NCBI GenBank assembly: GCA_000310025.1
Contig: FN648519.1
Location: 97,532-161,531, forward strand
DNA: 64,000 nucleotides
Direction: 5' to 3'
From: Ectocarpus siliculosus
Lineage: Eukaryota > Sar > Phaeophyceae > Ectocarpales > Ectocarpaceae
Shown: one piece after another, positions 1-10,215 of the stretch
Layout of the letters: each line of letters opens with the position of its first letter
Position numbering within the stretch: the stretch's first letter is position 1
The notes under the pieces: model-generated
What the model was told of the DNA's origin: nothing
Seen by the model: the letters and a program-made list of their open reading frames with translations, nothing else
Databases searched by the model: none
Made by a program: the position numbers and the translations under genes

Positions 1-326
1 CCGCTGAATCACCCAGACGGCGACGTCGTCGGAGAAGCGCTTCTTAGCCCCGAGGTAAGGGACCGCAGTCATCACCGATGCAGCGGCGGTGTTGGGGTCG
101 TGCTTGCCCTCGGACGTACGCAGCATGCCATCGAACTTTTGCGGTATCACCTTCTCGTTGCACGTGAAGTTGTCGCCTTGCCTGTGTGCGACGAGGAAGT
201 GATCGACACCGGTTGCAAGATGCAGCGCCTTCTTCGGAGACACCAGGCCACCTCCCCTGGAACCGTACTCCACGACCAAGCCATGCTGTTCGAGGGTGAG
301 TTGCATCTCCACCTGCCTCAAGGAGT
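1..326 (-). CDS. Unrecognised exon, cut by the left window edge
   Basis: The minus strand is open from a good 3' splice site (TTTCAG at 332-327) to position 1 with no stop, over 108 codons, and the frame continues out of the window. The protein is mixed and well composed, with stretches such as VEMQLTLEQHGLVVEYGSR, KKALHLATGVDHFLVAHRQG and AVPYLGAKKRFSDDVAVWV. It has no low-complexity tract, signal peptide or membrane segment. I do not recognise the family. Other frames over the same interval also stay open for 70-110 codons, but their composition is arginine-rich and less protein-like. The start lies in an upstream exon that I could not place. It could belong to a host gene or to a transposon. 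Confidence 0.45.
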
Positions 327-1289
327 CTGAAAGATTCCGACAAACGATTACAGACCGAACGAAGGACACGAGAGAAAATAGTCAACGCGGGGGAGGATGA
401 CGCACATGCTTCGCGCCGCTCAGCGGTAACGATTCTTCTTCTGGAGGAGGGGGATGTGTTTCACGAACGAAGGAGAAACATACCCACAAATTCGAAATCG
501 TCCTCCCGACTGACTTTCGCTCCAAAATATAGTGAGTGCTCGGGCCGAATGTTCGAAGCGGAGAGGCGCACGTACCTCCGCGGGGTCCGCAAATATATTA
601 ATGTATGTGTTGTTGTTTTCGTCCTATTTATTACAGCGATTGTCCAATCTTGGTGGGGATACGTTTTTTTTTGTTTGTTGTCGTTTTTCTCACATTAGCT
701 CTAACCCACAAAAAAATGAGGAGCTCGTCTCAAAACCCGGCACACACGACACCGCGAAAGAAAACAAAACAAAAAAAATGGGGTACAAGAACCCCAGAGA
801 AAACAAAATGGGGTACAAGAACCCCAGAGAAAACAAAATGATAGAAAGAAAGACCAGCTACCGCATCGAGGGAGAAAGAGAGCCTCGAGAATACCGACCA
901 AAATAAACACAAAGGAGAACAATTCCCACACCCACCTACAACGCCGGAGGGTTCCGTGCTGGGTTCGCGCCGACCAAGTATCTCCACTCCGTACGTTACT
1001 CTCGTTCCGTGCATGTTGCTACAGTTACTTATCACCCGTGTATTTTTTTTACCTCTACCCTCACACAGACAGACCGGAGGAAATCACATACCACATACAA
1101 ACTTTGTTTGTTCTTGTTCTACTTTTGTTGTTCGTGCCCTACCATCTTCATGTGCGTTCTAAAATATTTGTGTTGTGTCGCGAGAAAGGTACAGCAACGG
1201 TGCTAACGTCGAAGAATTGGTAATATCTACTCACTCACGGGGCTTCGACCTGTATTTCGTTCTCACGCACGCACAAGTTAGTTCTTATT
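327..1289. other. Gene-poor stretch
   Basis: Short overlapping open frames only, with T-rich and A-rich tracts around 600-780. Apart from the 30-bp direct repeat at 778-840 I see nothing I can support. Confidence 0.5.
778..840 (+). repeat. 30-bp direct repeat, two copies, each with a GGGGT/ACCCC dyad
   Basis: The unit starting at 778 recurs at 808 without change. Each unit holds GGGGT, a 6-base spacer and ACCCC, so it can fold into a 5-bp hairpin. The flanks are A-rich. Confidence 0.8.
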
Positions 1290-1362
1290 CCACATGATGG
1301 GGAATCGAACTCACGACCTCTGCGACGAACGGTTCTAAAGTTACTACTTGACCACCGGGGCG
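1290..1362 (-). repeat. tRNA-like element (SINE head or pseudo-tRNA)
   Basis: On the minus strand it begins CGCCCCGGTGGTC and carries a B-box-like GAGTTCGATTCC. The start matches the element at 1818-1891. The acceptor and T stems do not pair well, so it is not a functional tRNA gene. A tRNA-derived SINE head is the simplest reading. Confidence 0.45.
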
Positions 1363-1487
1363 ACCGGCTGTGCGTGTTGAATCTTCGTTTTTATCGTGAA
1401 AGGGGCCCAGCCAGCCAATTCGGAGGAGACGGTCCTGACGTCGGAGTTTATCGCTCTCACCCGCGGAGTAGCTAGCTGTACATTTTC

Positions 1488-1570
1488 CACGCCATGGGGG
1501 ATTCGAACAATCGACTTTGCCACTGGCGGTTTCGACGCCACTAGACCAAGCACTAAACCCACCGAGCGGG
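1488..1570 (-). repeat. tRNA-like element (SINE head or pseudo-tRNA)
   Basis: The minus strand holds TTGGTCTAGTGGC (A-box-like) and TTGTTCGAATCCCCC (T-arm-like), about the right distance apart for a tRNA. The stems are imperfect. It lies between two similar elements, all within 600 bp. Confidence 0.4.
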
Positions 1571-1817
1571 CCGGTAGGTACATTTCAGGCGAAGTTAAAA
1601 CCGAAGGACAAACAGGACAATTTCTTGCCGACACGACACTACATCATGTCGTCTAGACTTCATTCAGTGTGGGTATGGTGTAATACTATAATGAAGTGCC
1701 TGTTGTTATCTACAAGAAGAAGATTGGTTCCGACACGTTTGAGTGTCTTCTGGAACACCATACATGCCGCTCACGGCGGTGCCATGGGCAAGTAGCCTAC
1801 ATACTATGTATGCCGGA

Positions 1818-1891
1818 CGCCCCGGTGGTCTAGTTGGTAGCCTCGTAACCTTCTAGAGGTCAGGTCAGGGGTTCGAATCCCGGCGTAGGCG
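1818..1891 (+). repeat. tRNA-like element with TTCTAGA in the anticodon-loop position
   Basis: It begins CGCCCCGGTGGTCTAGTTGG (A-box-like) and has GGTTCGAATCCC as T-arm and B box. The central loop reads TTCTAGA, which would place CTA at the anticodon. The T stem pairs in only 3 of 5 positions and the acceptor arms pair weakly, so I call it a degenerate tRNA-derived repeat and not a tRNA gene. Confidence 0.45.
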
Positions 1892-2865
1892 AGTTTTTCT
1901 TGAAAAGTGAGTTTTTCTCTCGCTTCCGCTCCTGGCCAAGTGGATAGCGCTAGTTCGTGTGTACACAGAGGGAAGAGAGTGCTGAACTCTTCTCGCATTA
2001 AAAATTGAAGGCGAAGTACCGCAGGAGGGGAGGGTAGAGAGAGCTCTTCTGTGTGACCACGGGTTGGAATAAACGGCACTAGTGCTGTGAGCGCTGATTT
2101 GAAGTGAAGAACAAAAAAAAATAAAAAAAAATACTAAATTTATGGTCTAGACTACTACTGTAGTTTTGAGTCAACGCGAACAACGACAAATCCCCCCAAT
2201 GACTTGCGTCCGGCTTTGGTAGTTTTTGGGTAAACCCTATCTACTCACCGTCAGAACAGAACCCCCCTCAAGGCCACGTCGCTGATGTTACGATAGCACA
2301 CGCAACGGTTGGGTTCCGCCCACTCCAACAACTTGAGAGTTTCGATCCTGTGTTGTGAAGAAGAAGAACAGGAGAACACGTTACTACGTGTTGCAGGCAT
2401 GCTGCGTAGATTTGGAGATTTTGTCTCGTATGTATGCATAGCAGCATCAGCAGCAAGTTTGAGGCGGGTGGGATGTTCCTGGTGAAAGCCATACGCACGT
2501 ACGTAGTACGTAGGTGAGCGTAAGCCTACAGGAACGCTCTCAGTATTGCAGCTTTATCAATGCTGGCTGCACTCGGTCGTGACGAATTGTCATCGACCGC
2601 CACATTTTCACGCGAGGTCTACCAAAAATGGTATGCATACATTTCCTCCATCACGCAGTACTACCGCAGCAGTCATTTGAGATGGACTTGCGTGCACTCA
2701 TGCATGCATGTAGGAGGGCACAGGTACGTAGACAACGATGATGTATGTATGTGATGACTGCGAGAGAGAGGTTCATCCTGACAACTGCGAGGAGCATGAT
2801 GACGACAAACCGGCAGCTTGTTCCGCACTACTTCCGTCCAATCCCCCCTTGATCAAAACACACAC
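1892..2865. other. Gene-poor stretch
   Basis: Contains an A-rich tract near 2110-2130 and short open frames. No protein family or RNA is recognisable. It may hold the introns and later exons of the minus-strand ParB-like gene, but I could not place them. Confidence 0.4.
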
Positions 2866-3222
2866 CTGCGGCTCCCGTCGATGTAGATGGCACGCAGCTT
2901 GTTGTCCACCATGTCCTGCGCCAGATGTTCATCTTCCCCGATGTCCAGGAACATGATCTGCGGTGGGGTCGTCGCCATGAAGCCCTTGGACTTAATGCTC
3001 TCCGTCAGTCTCTGCACACCAGCTGGGTTGACCTGCCTGCTGTTCTCTGCCGCTGCGATGCTCTCCATGGGTACGTACGTTGAACTCTCCGACTGCGTGC
3101 TTCTTCTTCATGGCTTCAGACACTTTCAGTTTCAGGCGGTCCTCGGGAGCAGAAGAAGGAGCACCACCGCCTCCGCGGCCCCCGCGAGCCCCTACGCGCG
3201 ACCGGCGTGATGATGAGGACAT
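2866..3222 (-). pseudogene. ParB-like domain exon, probably one frame break
   Basis: Reading the minus strand from an ATG at 3222 gives a serine/arginine/glycine-rich leader, then APEDRLKLKVSEAMKKKHAV and GEFNV. After a one-base change of frame near 3070 it continues ESIAAAENSRQVNPAGVQRL, TESIKSKGF and, near the end, AIYIDGSR. An E-x-N-S-R motif, an SI-x-x-x-GF segment and a closing (I)DGxxR are the hallmarks of a ParB/sulfiredoxin-like N-terminal fold. The exon ends at a good 5' splice site, CAG|GTGTGT, at 2866/2865, so more exons should follow at lower coordinates. The frame break could be real decay or a sequence error: dropping a single base would read NVRPMES. ParB-like folds also occur in eukaryotic and transposon proteins, so a bacterial origin need not be assumed. 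Confidence 0.45.
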
Positions 3223-4060
3223 GATGATGATGTCTGCAAAGTAGCAGCTGAGCCGGTAGTTGGTTGTGGCGCGGCCGCTTCTTTGCGCTATAGTACAAGG
3301 TATTGTCCGCCTGGCAGCGCATGCATGCGTGCCGCGTCAACCCAGCCCCCTGAAATGAAGACCCCAGTTGAACCGAGCCCTCGCGATGGGTCAACATGAA
3401 CGCTTTCTACTGGCCCACGGCTCCCTCTATCTTTCGCCTGGGCTAAACACCGAGGATCAAGAAGGTAGACAGTATGATTCCGAACTTGAAACGATGTGGA
3501 AGATGGCATGATCAATTCTAGCTTTCATCGATATGCACGAGAAAGAAAAGAAACTGCCGCAAGCGGCGGGGAGGTTCTACGAACGCCGTACACCAAAAAA
3601 AATGCAACAGGTATTTCAGTGGAAACAGATACTTCAAAAAAGAGGCGAATTATGATTCTGAACCTTCACGAATACATAGAGCCGGTTCAAATCGCAACTG
3701 CAATTTCGGAGAGTTACATTGGACATACGTGGTCGTTGCGGAAGTTCTGGGAACAGTTTCTGTGGTTCGACCAGGGTATTTTCATTCAGACAGTTATCGA
3801 TGACACTTTGAATCAAAATGGCGTATCAACCTGGACATGATAAGAAGGATAGGGGACATCGCCATGCGTATCGCCCGTCGAGGTGGGGCCGACCTATGCC
3901 GTTACTAATCACAAATCAACCGCTCCACAGAACGGACGCTGTCTGTCTGTGTCTCCGAACGTCGGCACGTCGTCGGTCGTCATCTCATCCTCCTCCTTCC
4001 ATCCACATCCATCCCCACATCAATCATCACCACCATCAGAACATACATCAATGCTATACA
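3223..4060. other. No recognised gene
   Basis: An open frame of 114 codons lies at 3496-3840 (+), with a 60-codon frame opposite it. Neither resembles a known family. The rest is short open frames. Confidence 0.35.
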
Positions 4061-4064
4061 TGAG

Positions 4065-4670
4065 CATGGATAAGATCGCGAAGTGCCCCGCTTGGCTCTT
4101 CGGCCCACCTACCCCTGAGCGGCAAAAGAAGGAAGAGCAGTCCAGACAGCGGCAGGAGGAGAGGCTCGCTTCAAAACCTACCTCACTCTCTCTGTTCAAG
4201 GAAACCAAAACAACAAAAGAGGATGTCCAAGCGGAGCTGGCCTCAACCCTTGCCCGCGCAGAGCGTTCATCAGACGGTTCTACGGGATCATGCCAAGTAC
4301 ATGCGAGGGCAGTGCTGCACTTTACGATGCACGGAAAGGTTTAGCACGGGGAAGGGAGCCGGCGCAGGGGCCGTGCGCGACTCGTATACAACGGAGACTT
4401 TCTGAGAAGAGAACAACGGGAGGAGTTTCGGCAGTTTGGGACGGAGGGAGACCGTAAGGCGTTCGTCAGCAAGCACGTTCCAGTGGCGACGCTAAGCAAG
4501 GGAAGCATGATGGCTGCGGGCTCCCCGGTGTGCAACTTTGCCTTCACGAAGTTCTTCGGGGTGACGTCGACCTTGATTTGTTCATGCAAGGGCTCACCCA
4601 AGGCACGGGCATCTCCTTCCGCCACGAGGTGCGCCGTCTGTATAATACAGCAGCAGTTGTCTTCTCGCCA
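4065..4670 (+). pseudogene. Decayed first part of a transposon-associated gene
   Basis: Coding-like segments occur in more than one frame. One encodes KCPAWLFGPPTPERQKKEEQ and a charged stretch (about 4077-4230). Another encodes FLRREQREEFRQFGTEGDR and then SPVCNFAFTKFFGV (about 4395-4575). The neighbouring frame continues DLFMQGLTQGTGISFRHE (about 4570-4635). The VCNFAFTKFFGV segment resembles the (V)C-x-x-AF-x-x-xxGV region found near the N-terminus of a widespread eukaryotic family of transposon-associated proteins (DUF7869-like, recalled by pattern only). The need to change frame suggests decay or unrecognised short introns. Confidence 0.3.
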
Positions 4671-5124
4671 TGTACGTATGTATATTGTTATTTGTATACA
4701 TATGTATGTACTGGCTTGCCAACACACAGAAGCAGCAAGCAGCAGCAGTCACACAGCACCAACCACCAGCAGCAAGCAGCAGTCAGAACTCAGTGAGTGA
4801 GTGCCGCCGTGATGATGCATGGCTACAAATATATCATCTCGTGCAAGTATGTATGTATGTGTGTACCTGGTTCTTGCCGGTATTTTTGCCGATGCTCATC
4901 ATGTAACGTCAAACTTATTATTATTCTAGAGAGGTTATAATCGATAATACATACATATGATTACTAAATGTTTGCTATTCATTTAATATGCATACAACCT
5001 GCGCTCGGTGACTCATTTATTATGTATTTTCCCGCCCCCGCCTCGTCGTGCCTACTATTGCTCCCACTCTCATCACTGCTGTCCATCGGTGTCTACGACG
5101 AGAAGAACGGTGGTGGTGGTGAAA

Positions 5125-5249
5125 AAAACACTCGAACATGATAAGAAATGGTGTTGCTACCTTCCTCGAGCACATCCAGAGAGCGCGCGGGCAGTCGATG
5201 CCCAACAGCTCCAACACCTACTACCTGTCTGTACATCAAGCACAAGAAG
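5125..5249 (+). CDS. Middle exon of the same transposon-associated gene
   Basis: The frame reads MIRNGVATFLEHIQRARGQS followed by MPNSSNTYYLSVHQAQEG and ends at an AAG|GTATAG 5' splice site. A short helix, GQSMP and YYLS are the sort of linker seen between the N-terminal and CxxC parts of DUF7869-like proteins. The phase does not match the exon at 5861 directly, so a further exon or a break lies between them. The upstream boundary is not defined. Confidence 0.35.
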
Positions 5250-5860
5250 GTATAGATAGTAGATAGGTTGACGACGACACTGGCATCACTCCCGACATGT
5301 GTGGGGACCGCCTGATGATGATGACGTCGTCCCCGCTTTCTGCGCCATTATTAATAGTTCTTTTTGTATCTATAATATGTCCTCTCTCTGTCGTAGTTAC
5401 TAATATTTTTGTCGAGTTGTCGCAATAAACTTCTTTTATCTTAATTTCTTTGTATTTCTTTGCAGTTTTTGGTGCCTCTATTCTTCCACGCCGACCGACG
5501 GTATTCCTTCATCAGTAGCACGACTGACTGCTGCTGCTGTAGGATGCTTGTTGTTGTGGTGTGCTCGCTCGCGGATGGGTGTCTTCATCTCAATAACCAT
5601 GAATTTGCTGCCACCGAGTACTTTATAGCCCAACCCCGAGCTGTCTGTGCCGAAAGTATCGTTGATGAGATATTTTATGTAGTTGTTGGTATTGTTACAT
5701 AAGATTATGTTTGAACTATGCCATGCCACCGCGCAGTATTGTCTTGGTATGTATGTACGTGCGTACGTCGTATTTGTGTATGTATGCATGTGCATGTATG
5801 TATGTAAAATGTTGTGTATGTACCCATTTCGGCTGCACTCACTCCCTTTCTTTACCGCAG
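5250..5860 (+). other. Probable intron region
   Basis: AT-rich DNA with repeated TGTATG steps and a second possible 3' splice site at 5460-5464 (TTCTTTGCAG). It ends at TTTACCGCAG (5851-5860), an excellent 3' splice site immediately before the CxxC exon. Confidence 0.4.
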
Positions 5861-6065
5861 GACTTGTGCCACGAATACCGCAGGTACTACAACAACGGAA
5901 GGGCCTCCGTGCGCGACGTCGCGGTGGGCGTGGACGTCAAGTTGTGTAGCCGGGACTACTTCTACAAGACTTGGGCGAAGACTTATCCAAACTTGAAGCT
6001 CAGAGCAGGCGGCGACTTCATGAAGTGCCAGCTGTGCACCCTGTTCAAGGGCGAGATCTACGAGG
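5861..6065 (+). CDS. CxxC exon of the transposon-associated gene
   Basis: Directly after TTTACCGCAG the frame reads DLCHEYRRYYNNGRASVRDV, DVKLCSRDYFYKTWAKTYPN and GGDFMKCQLCTLFKGEIYEG. The order Y-x-x-Y, F-x-K-x-W, FMKC-x-x-C and LK/LFK matches the zinc-binding start of DUF7869-like proteins, in which a W-containing helix comes before KC-x-x-C. With the segments at 4065-4670 and 5125-5249 it forms one plus-strand gene in the expected order. The 3' boundary of this exon is unclear because no obvious 5' splice site follows 6065. Confidence 0.4.
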
Positions 6066-6199
6066 GGTGTTCTCTCCCGACTACGTCGAGGGCCCTACGG
6101 CCGGTGGACGCAGCAGCAGCAGCCGCCCCGCAATTTGCCCGGATGTCTCGTGGGAGGAAGTGGACAGTGTTGTAGCAACGTGTCCTGCGCTCATCTCCG

Positions 6200-6377
6200 G
6201 CGGTAAGAAGGTCCCAGCGGGGGTAAAAAGGGGGGAGCACCAGACAACGACGATGTTGACGACATCCCCACAGCAGGCGAAAGCAACATCAGGGTGGGAA
6301 CAAAACGTAAGGCGTGGGCTTCAAAACCACCGGCCGAGGGAGAAGAGGAGATGGAGGAGGAGATGGAGGAGGAGGAG

Positions 6378-6427
<50 letters not shown>

Positions 6428-6503
6428 CGAGACGTTTCGGAATGAGGGCGCGGGTTTGCAGGAGGTGGTCCGGCGGGAGGCTGCGGAGGGGGGCGTGGAG
6501 TAG
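6200..6503 (+). CDS. Acidic low-complexity frame with a Glu tract
   Basis: The open frame reads GAPDNDDVDDIPTAGESNIR, then a basic patch TKRKAWASK, then about 30 near-continuous Glu residues encoded by a GAG/GGA microsatellite (about 6345-6430), and ends EVVRREAAEGGVE before a stop. It could be the acidic C-terminal exon of the gene upstream. The opposite strand gives an equally long serine frame, which is simply the complement of the microsatellite. The function is unknown. Confidence 0.3.
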
Positions 6504-8185
6504 GAGAGGAGGGGCCGGAACTCCAGGAGGGTGGAGCAGCCGGGAAGAGAGACGGTCGGGGAGGGAGGTCCCATGTCTCAAGAGGGGTCGACCACCAGTA
6601 CCCTTCGAGTCAGTACACGGGGATGTGTGCCGCGGCGAAGGTGGAGGGAGGACGGTGGTGGTGATAATAACTAACTAACAAGAGACGATGATGATGGTGG
6701 GTTGGTTATGATACTGAGCTGCTGTGGCACGAGAATGGCCAAACGCCACTACCTGTTGAGGGGGCGAAGGGGGGGTTGGTACGGACGACTGATTGCTTGT
6801 TTTTTTTTCTTCTTTCTTTTGACAGGACGGGGGGGCAAGTCGTCCTTGTTGCCAAGCCCGTCTCGAGGTGGACGGTAATCGTACGAAGCTTGCCTTTTCT
6901 CGGAATAGGGGTGCCCCTACCGAAATCCGAACATACCGGCGAACGCCCTGCCTCTCAGGCCCAGGTTGCTGTTGTTGTGTCGTTTTTTTTTTTCCTCCTA
7001 GTCTATTCTCGAAAAGGCCGGACATATTCATTGCTTTCGTAAGCAAAGGTAGTGTTGTTTACCGATTTCAACAATCTCAACGGATTCCAATATTGTTCTT
7101 GGCATTTGTTTGCTGTCACGGTGTCTTTTTAGTTTGGCAAGCATTAGAATTGAAGGAGCTAACGATCAAAAGTCGGATCTGGAATGCCAACGTGAAATTT
7201 ATTTTCGTTGACAAGTTTTATTATTATTTTTCGGAGAAAACATCTTGTTCGCGAGAAAATCGCGAAAACGTTCTCGCACAAAAAAACGTTGTAATCGACA
7301 AATTGTTGTGCCTAGACATCTCATGTATATCGTGACGGTTCATTTTGTACTCCGTCGTTGAGTGCAATGGTTACTGGCGGCTGGCCCACCACATGAAACT
7401 CTGCATACCGTGGGAAACAGAACCCTACCCCACGCTGTAGGGATGTACTTGCCCGGAGTATTTTGTTTGGTACATGACGAATATTTTGCATGGTACTTTT
7501 TCTACTACGTGCGATAGAGGCGAGCGGAGGTGACCACCCGTCCCCTCCACGGCGGAAACAACAATCTCCCCAAAAAATACCAACCCGGCCAAGGGTGCGC
7601 CCGCAAAAAGCTATTCCGCACACCTTACGTACCCCCCCCCGGGATGGACCGAACAAAAATATTTCGACTCTTTGCTTCACATCCGACTTATTTCCTTGGA
7701 CCCCACTTTACGCAAGCTGCCTATGTATGTATGTATATGGGGGACACATCGTGTTGTACTAGGTTGTACTACCTACCCTTTTCGTGTGGTCACAGCTTCG
7801 GGTTTCCCAAGAAAGGATCATAGCTCGTACACAAGGAACCCCACAGAAATTATACATTCCCGACACCGAGCCCCCCTGCATATTGTAGGAATTAGACTAC
7901 CGACCCCCGCCCCCCCGAAAAGGTCCAACATAAGGAAGTGGGAACGTACGTGTCGATAATTATGTTTCCGGGCACTCTCGACCCGGCGCGCATTTCTTCA
8001 CGCTGTGCCGACGTCCATCCACACAGGCACGCATGAATCCAACACCGCCCACATTTTGCAACGGTTCAATCTCTTAACGCCTAGCCGGCGATTGAGCTAA
8101 ACTGATTTTCTATATTTATCCGCTCCGGCGTCCTTTACCACTTCCTGAAATCATGCAACACGCACAACAAGGAGTTGAGCACACG
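6504..8185. other. No recognised gene
   Basis: Short frames on both strands, homopolymer runs (T near 6800 and 6985, C near 7630) and a more AT-rich part at 7060-7330. No domain, RNA or repeat is recognisable. Confidence 0.45.
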
Positions 8186-8459
8186 TTTATTGTTTTCTTT
8201 CGAATTGCATTTATTAATATTTTCTACCGCCCGAGGGAAGAGAGAGATACCAAACTGGCAGAGAGCACATTTCCCGCAGACACGTTTCTGCGGCCTTTCT
8301 ATCGTGCCTCTGCCTCTCTCCCAATAAAGACTGTCTCTCTCTTCCCTCCAAACAGCAACTGAGGGTGCCCTCTCCTGCGGTGGAGGGAACCAATCTTACT
8401 GCACACAGTAGTCTCAGATGACCAAGTCCCTAAAATGGTACCCTATCATTTTCTTCGCC
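8186..8459 (+). repeat. 274-bp direct repeat, copy 1
   Basis: By eye this copy differs from copy 2 (8847-9120) at one base. Both have the same length and share an 11-base extension beyond any TG...CA limit, so they do not behave as LTRs. No coding potential is seen. Confidence 0.85.
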
Positions 8460-8548
8460 TCACATACATACAGCTATAAGTTCTACCGGATACTTAATCC
8501 GTCCTCTCCTTTCCCCCACCTTCGAAAGAAAAGGGGTGGGTGGGTGGG

Positions 8549-8850
8549 AAAAGACTCCACTTCCTGTCAGCTCCAGAGGCTGGCACACCGCTAGAAGCCT
8601 TCTATGTGACCACCTCGCTAGTTGTCTCTGCGATACTCCCTCTCTGGCACGCTAAGACTCTGTGGACACAAGGCTTGAACAGAATGAATGGTAACATATG
8701 CGACTCCTCCTCTCGACCGAGGGGGCCCCGCAGTACGCAATGCGTTCCGGGTACCCCAATATAAACAGAATGGCAACTCGAGTTGTTTCAATAAACCTCG
8801 ATTTGTTTTGTCTACGCCGTTGTCTACGCCTTAAACAAACCTGCCCTTTA
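8549..8850 (+). repeat. Fragment of the composite-repeat body
   Basis: Closely matches the right-hand ~300 bp of the bodies at 22190-23437 (+) and 40160-41480 (-), starting at AAAAGACTCCACTTCC and ending at CCTGCCC. It carries no satellite units, so it is a separate partial copy. It sits between the two copies of the 274-bp direct repeat. Confidence 0.8.
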
Positions 8851-9120
8851 TTGTTTTCTTTCGAATTGCATTTATTAATATTTTCTACCGCCCGAGGGAA
8901 GAGAGAGATACCAAACTGGCAGAGAGCACATTTCCCGCAGACACGTTTCTGCGGCCTTTCTATCGTGCCTCTGCCTCTCTCCCAATAAAGACTGTCTCTC
9001 TCTTCCCTCCAAACAGCAACTGAGGGTGCCCTCTCCTGCGGTGGAGGGAACCAATCTTACTGCACACAGTAGTCTCAGATGACCAAGTCCCTAAAATGGT
9101 ACCCTACCATTTTCTTCGCC
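8847..9120 (+). repeat. 274-bp direct repeat, copy 2
   Basis: Second copy of 8186-8459 with a single visible substitution near its right end. The two starts are 661 bp apart. The duplication is recent. Confidence 0.85.
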
Positions 9121-10215
9121 AACATCGAGGTCATCATGACACTACTCGTGCAGTGGGATTAGCTCCTGTTACTGCCTACCTACCGCACACAGTGCTTTCC
9201 CCCGATTGCCTCCCGACTCGCTATGTCGTACCGAACAGGACACCCCTTGCGAGTCCTCTACTGTGGGCGGCTCCTACACATTCCTCTGACTTCATCTTCC
9301 CGCCCTTCGGGATACTCGTTCCAATGTGTTGCCCCCAACAGCCATAGACAGCAAATTCCCAAATCCTTAGCTAAATGGTGCAGCGCGCGTTAGTTTCTGG
9401 GATTCACCCCTATTTCGTAACTATTTGCCTCGAAGCTCCGCGGGCTTGGGCATACTTCAGAACTTGCACTGCACAACCTTTAACTAAGACAGGATGTTAA
9501 CGGCGCGTCATCGGGCAACGTTGCACAACATGACAACGACGCCACCACCAGAGCAACTGCTCCGCCGTCTGCTCTATATCCCGATCATGGGTCGTTAACC
9601 TCATCCCGATTCTTGGATCGCCTGATGCGATGCACTAGGAGAACCCCGACCACTCCGGCGTGACGACGGCAGGAATAATCGGCACCCGGCGGTGATACGG
9701 GTGGCTTCCTACACACCGCCGCCGCATCGACCAGCTGCCACGCTCCGCGATTGAGGACCCGATGAGGTCGTCCATCAGGTCTGAGTTCGCTTGTGCCTTA
9801 AATCTCGCTGCAGCCCTTGTTGCCATGCCGTCGGGCCGCCCTCATTCGGCCGTGTGTTTTAATTCACTCAGCTCTCGGCGACCCCTTCAATAACATCCTT
9901 TTGATTCCACCGCCGCCCCTGGGCCGCGGTCTGCGGTCCGCGGAGAAGACCGTGCACGGCACGGGCGCCTTGCTGCTCCCCGAGCGGGCGTAAGCCCTGG
10001 CTCCCATGAAGACGGTCGCGGCGTGGTCGCGGCGTGGGGCACCCGGCGGACATATCCGCCGTCATGGCTTCTGAAAGGAAACACCTGGCGTTGCCGGCCA
10101 CGATCCCCACGCACCGGTCCGCCCGCGTCCTGCCGCCCTGCCCAGGCGTGACCTCGATTCAATCGCCATCTGCGAGTGTGCAAGCGCTCCCTTTCACAAC
10201 AAGCAACAGAGCAAA
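9121..10215. other. No recognised gene
   Basis: GC-rich. Minus-strand frames of 63 and 80 codons (9635-9826 and 9868-10110) look moderately protein-like but match nothing I know. They could be decayed exons. Confidence 0.35.

Noticed and set aside
1818-1891. Functional suppressor tRNA gene
   Set aside because: T-stem and acceptor pairing are poor, and related degenerate copies lie beside it.
6191-6581. Poly-Ser and poly-Leu proteins on the minus strand
   Set aside because: They are the complement of the GAG/GGA microsatellite that codes the Glu tract.
8186-9120. LTR pair of a very small retrotransposon
   Set aside because: The repeats share bases beyond TG...CA limits and no primer site or target duplication is seen.
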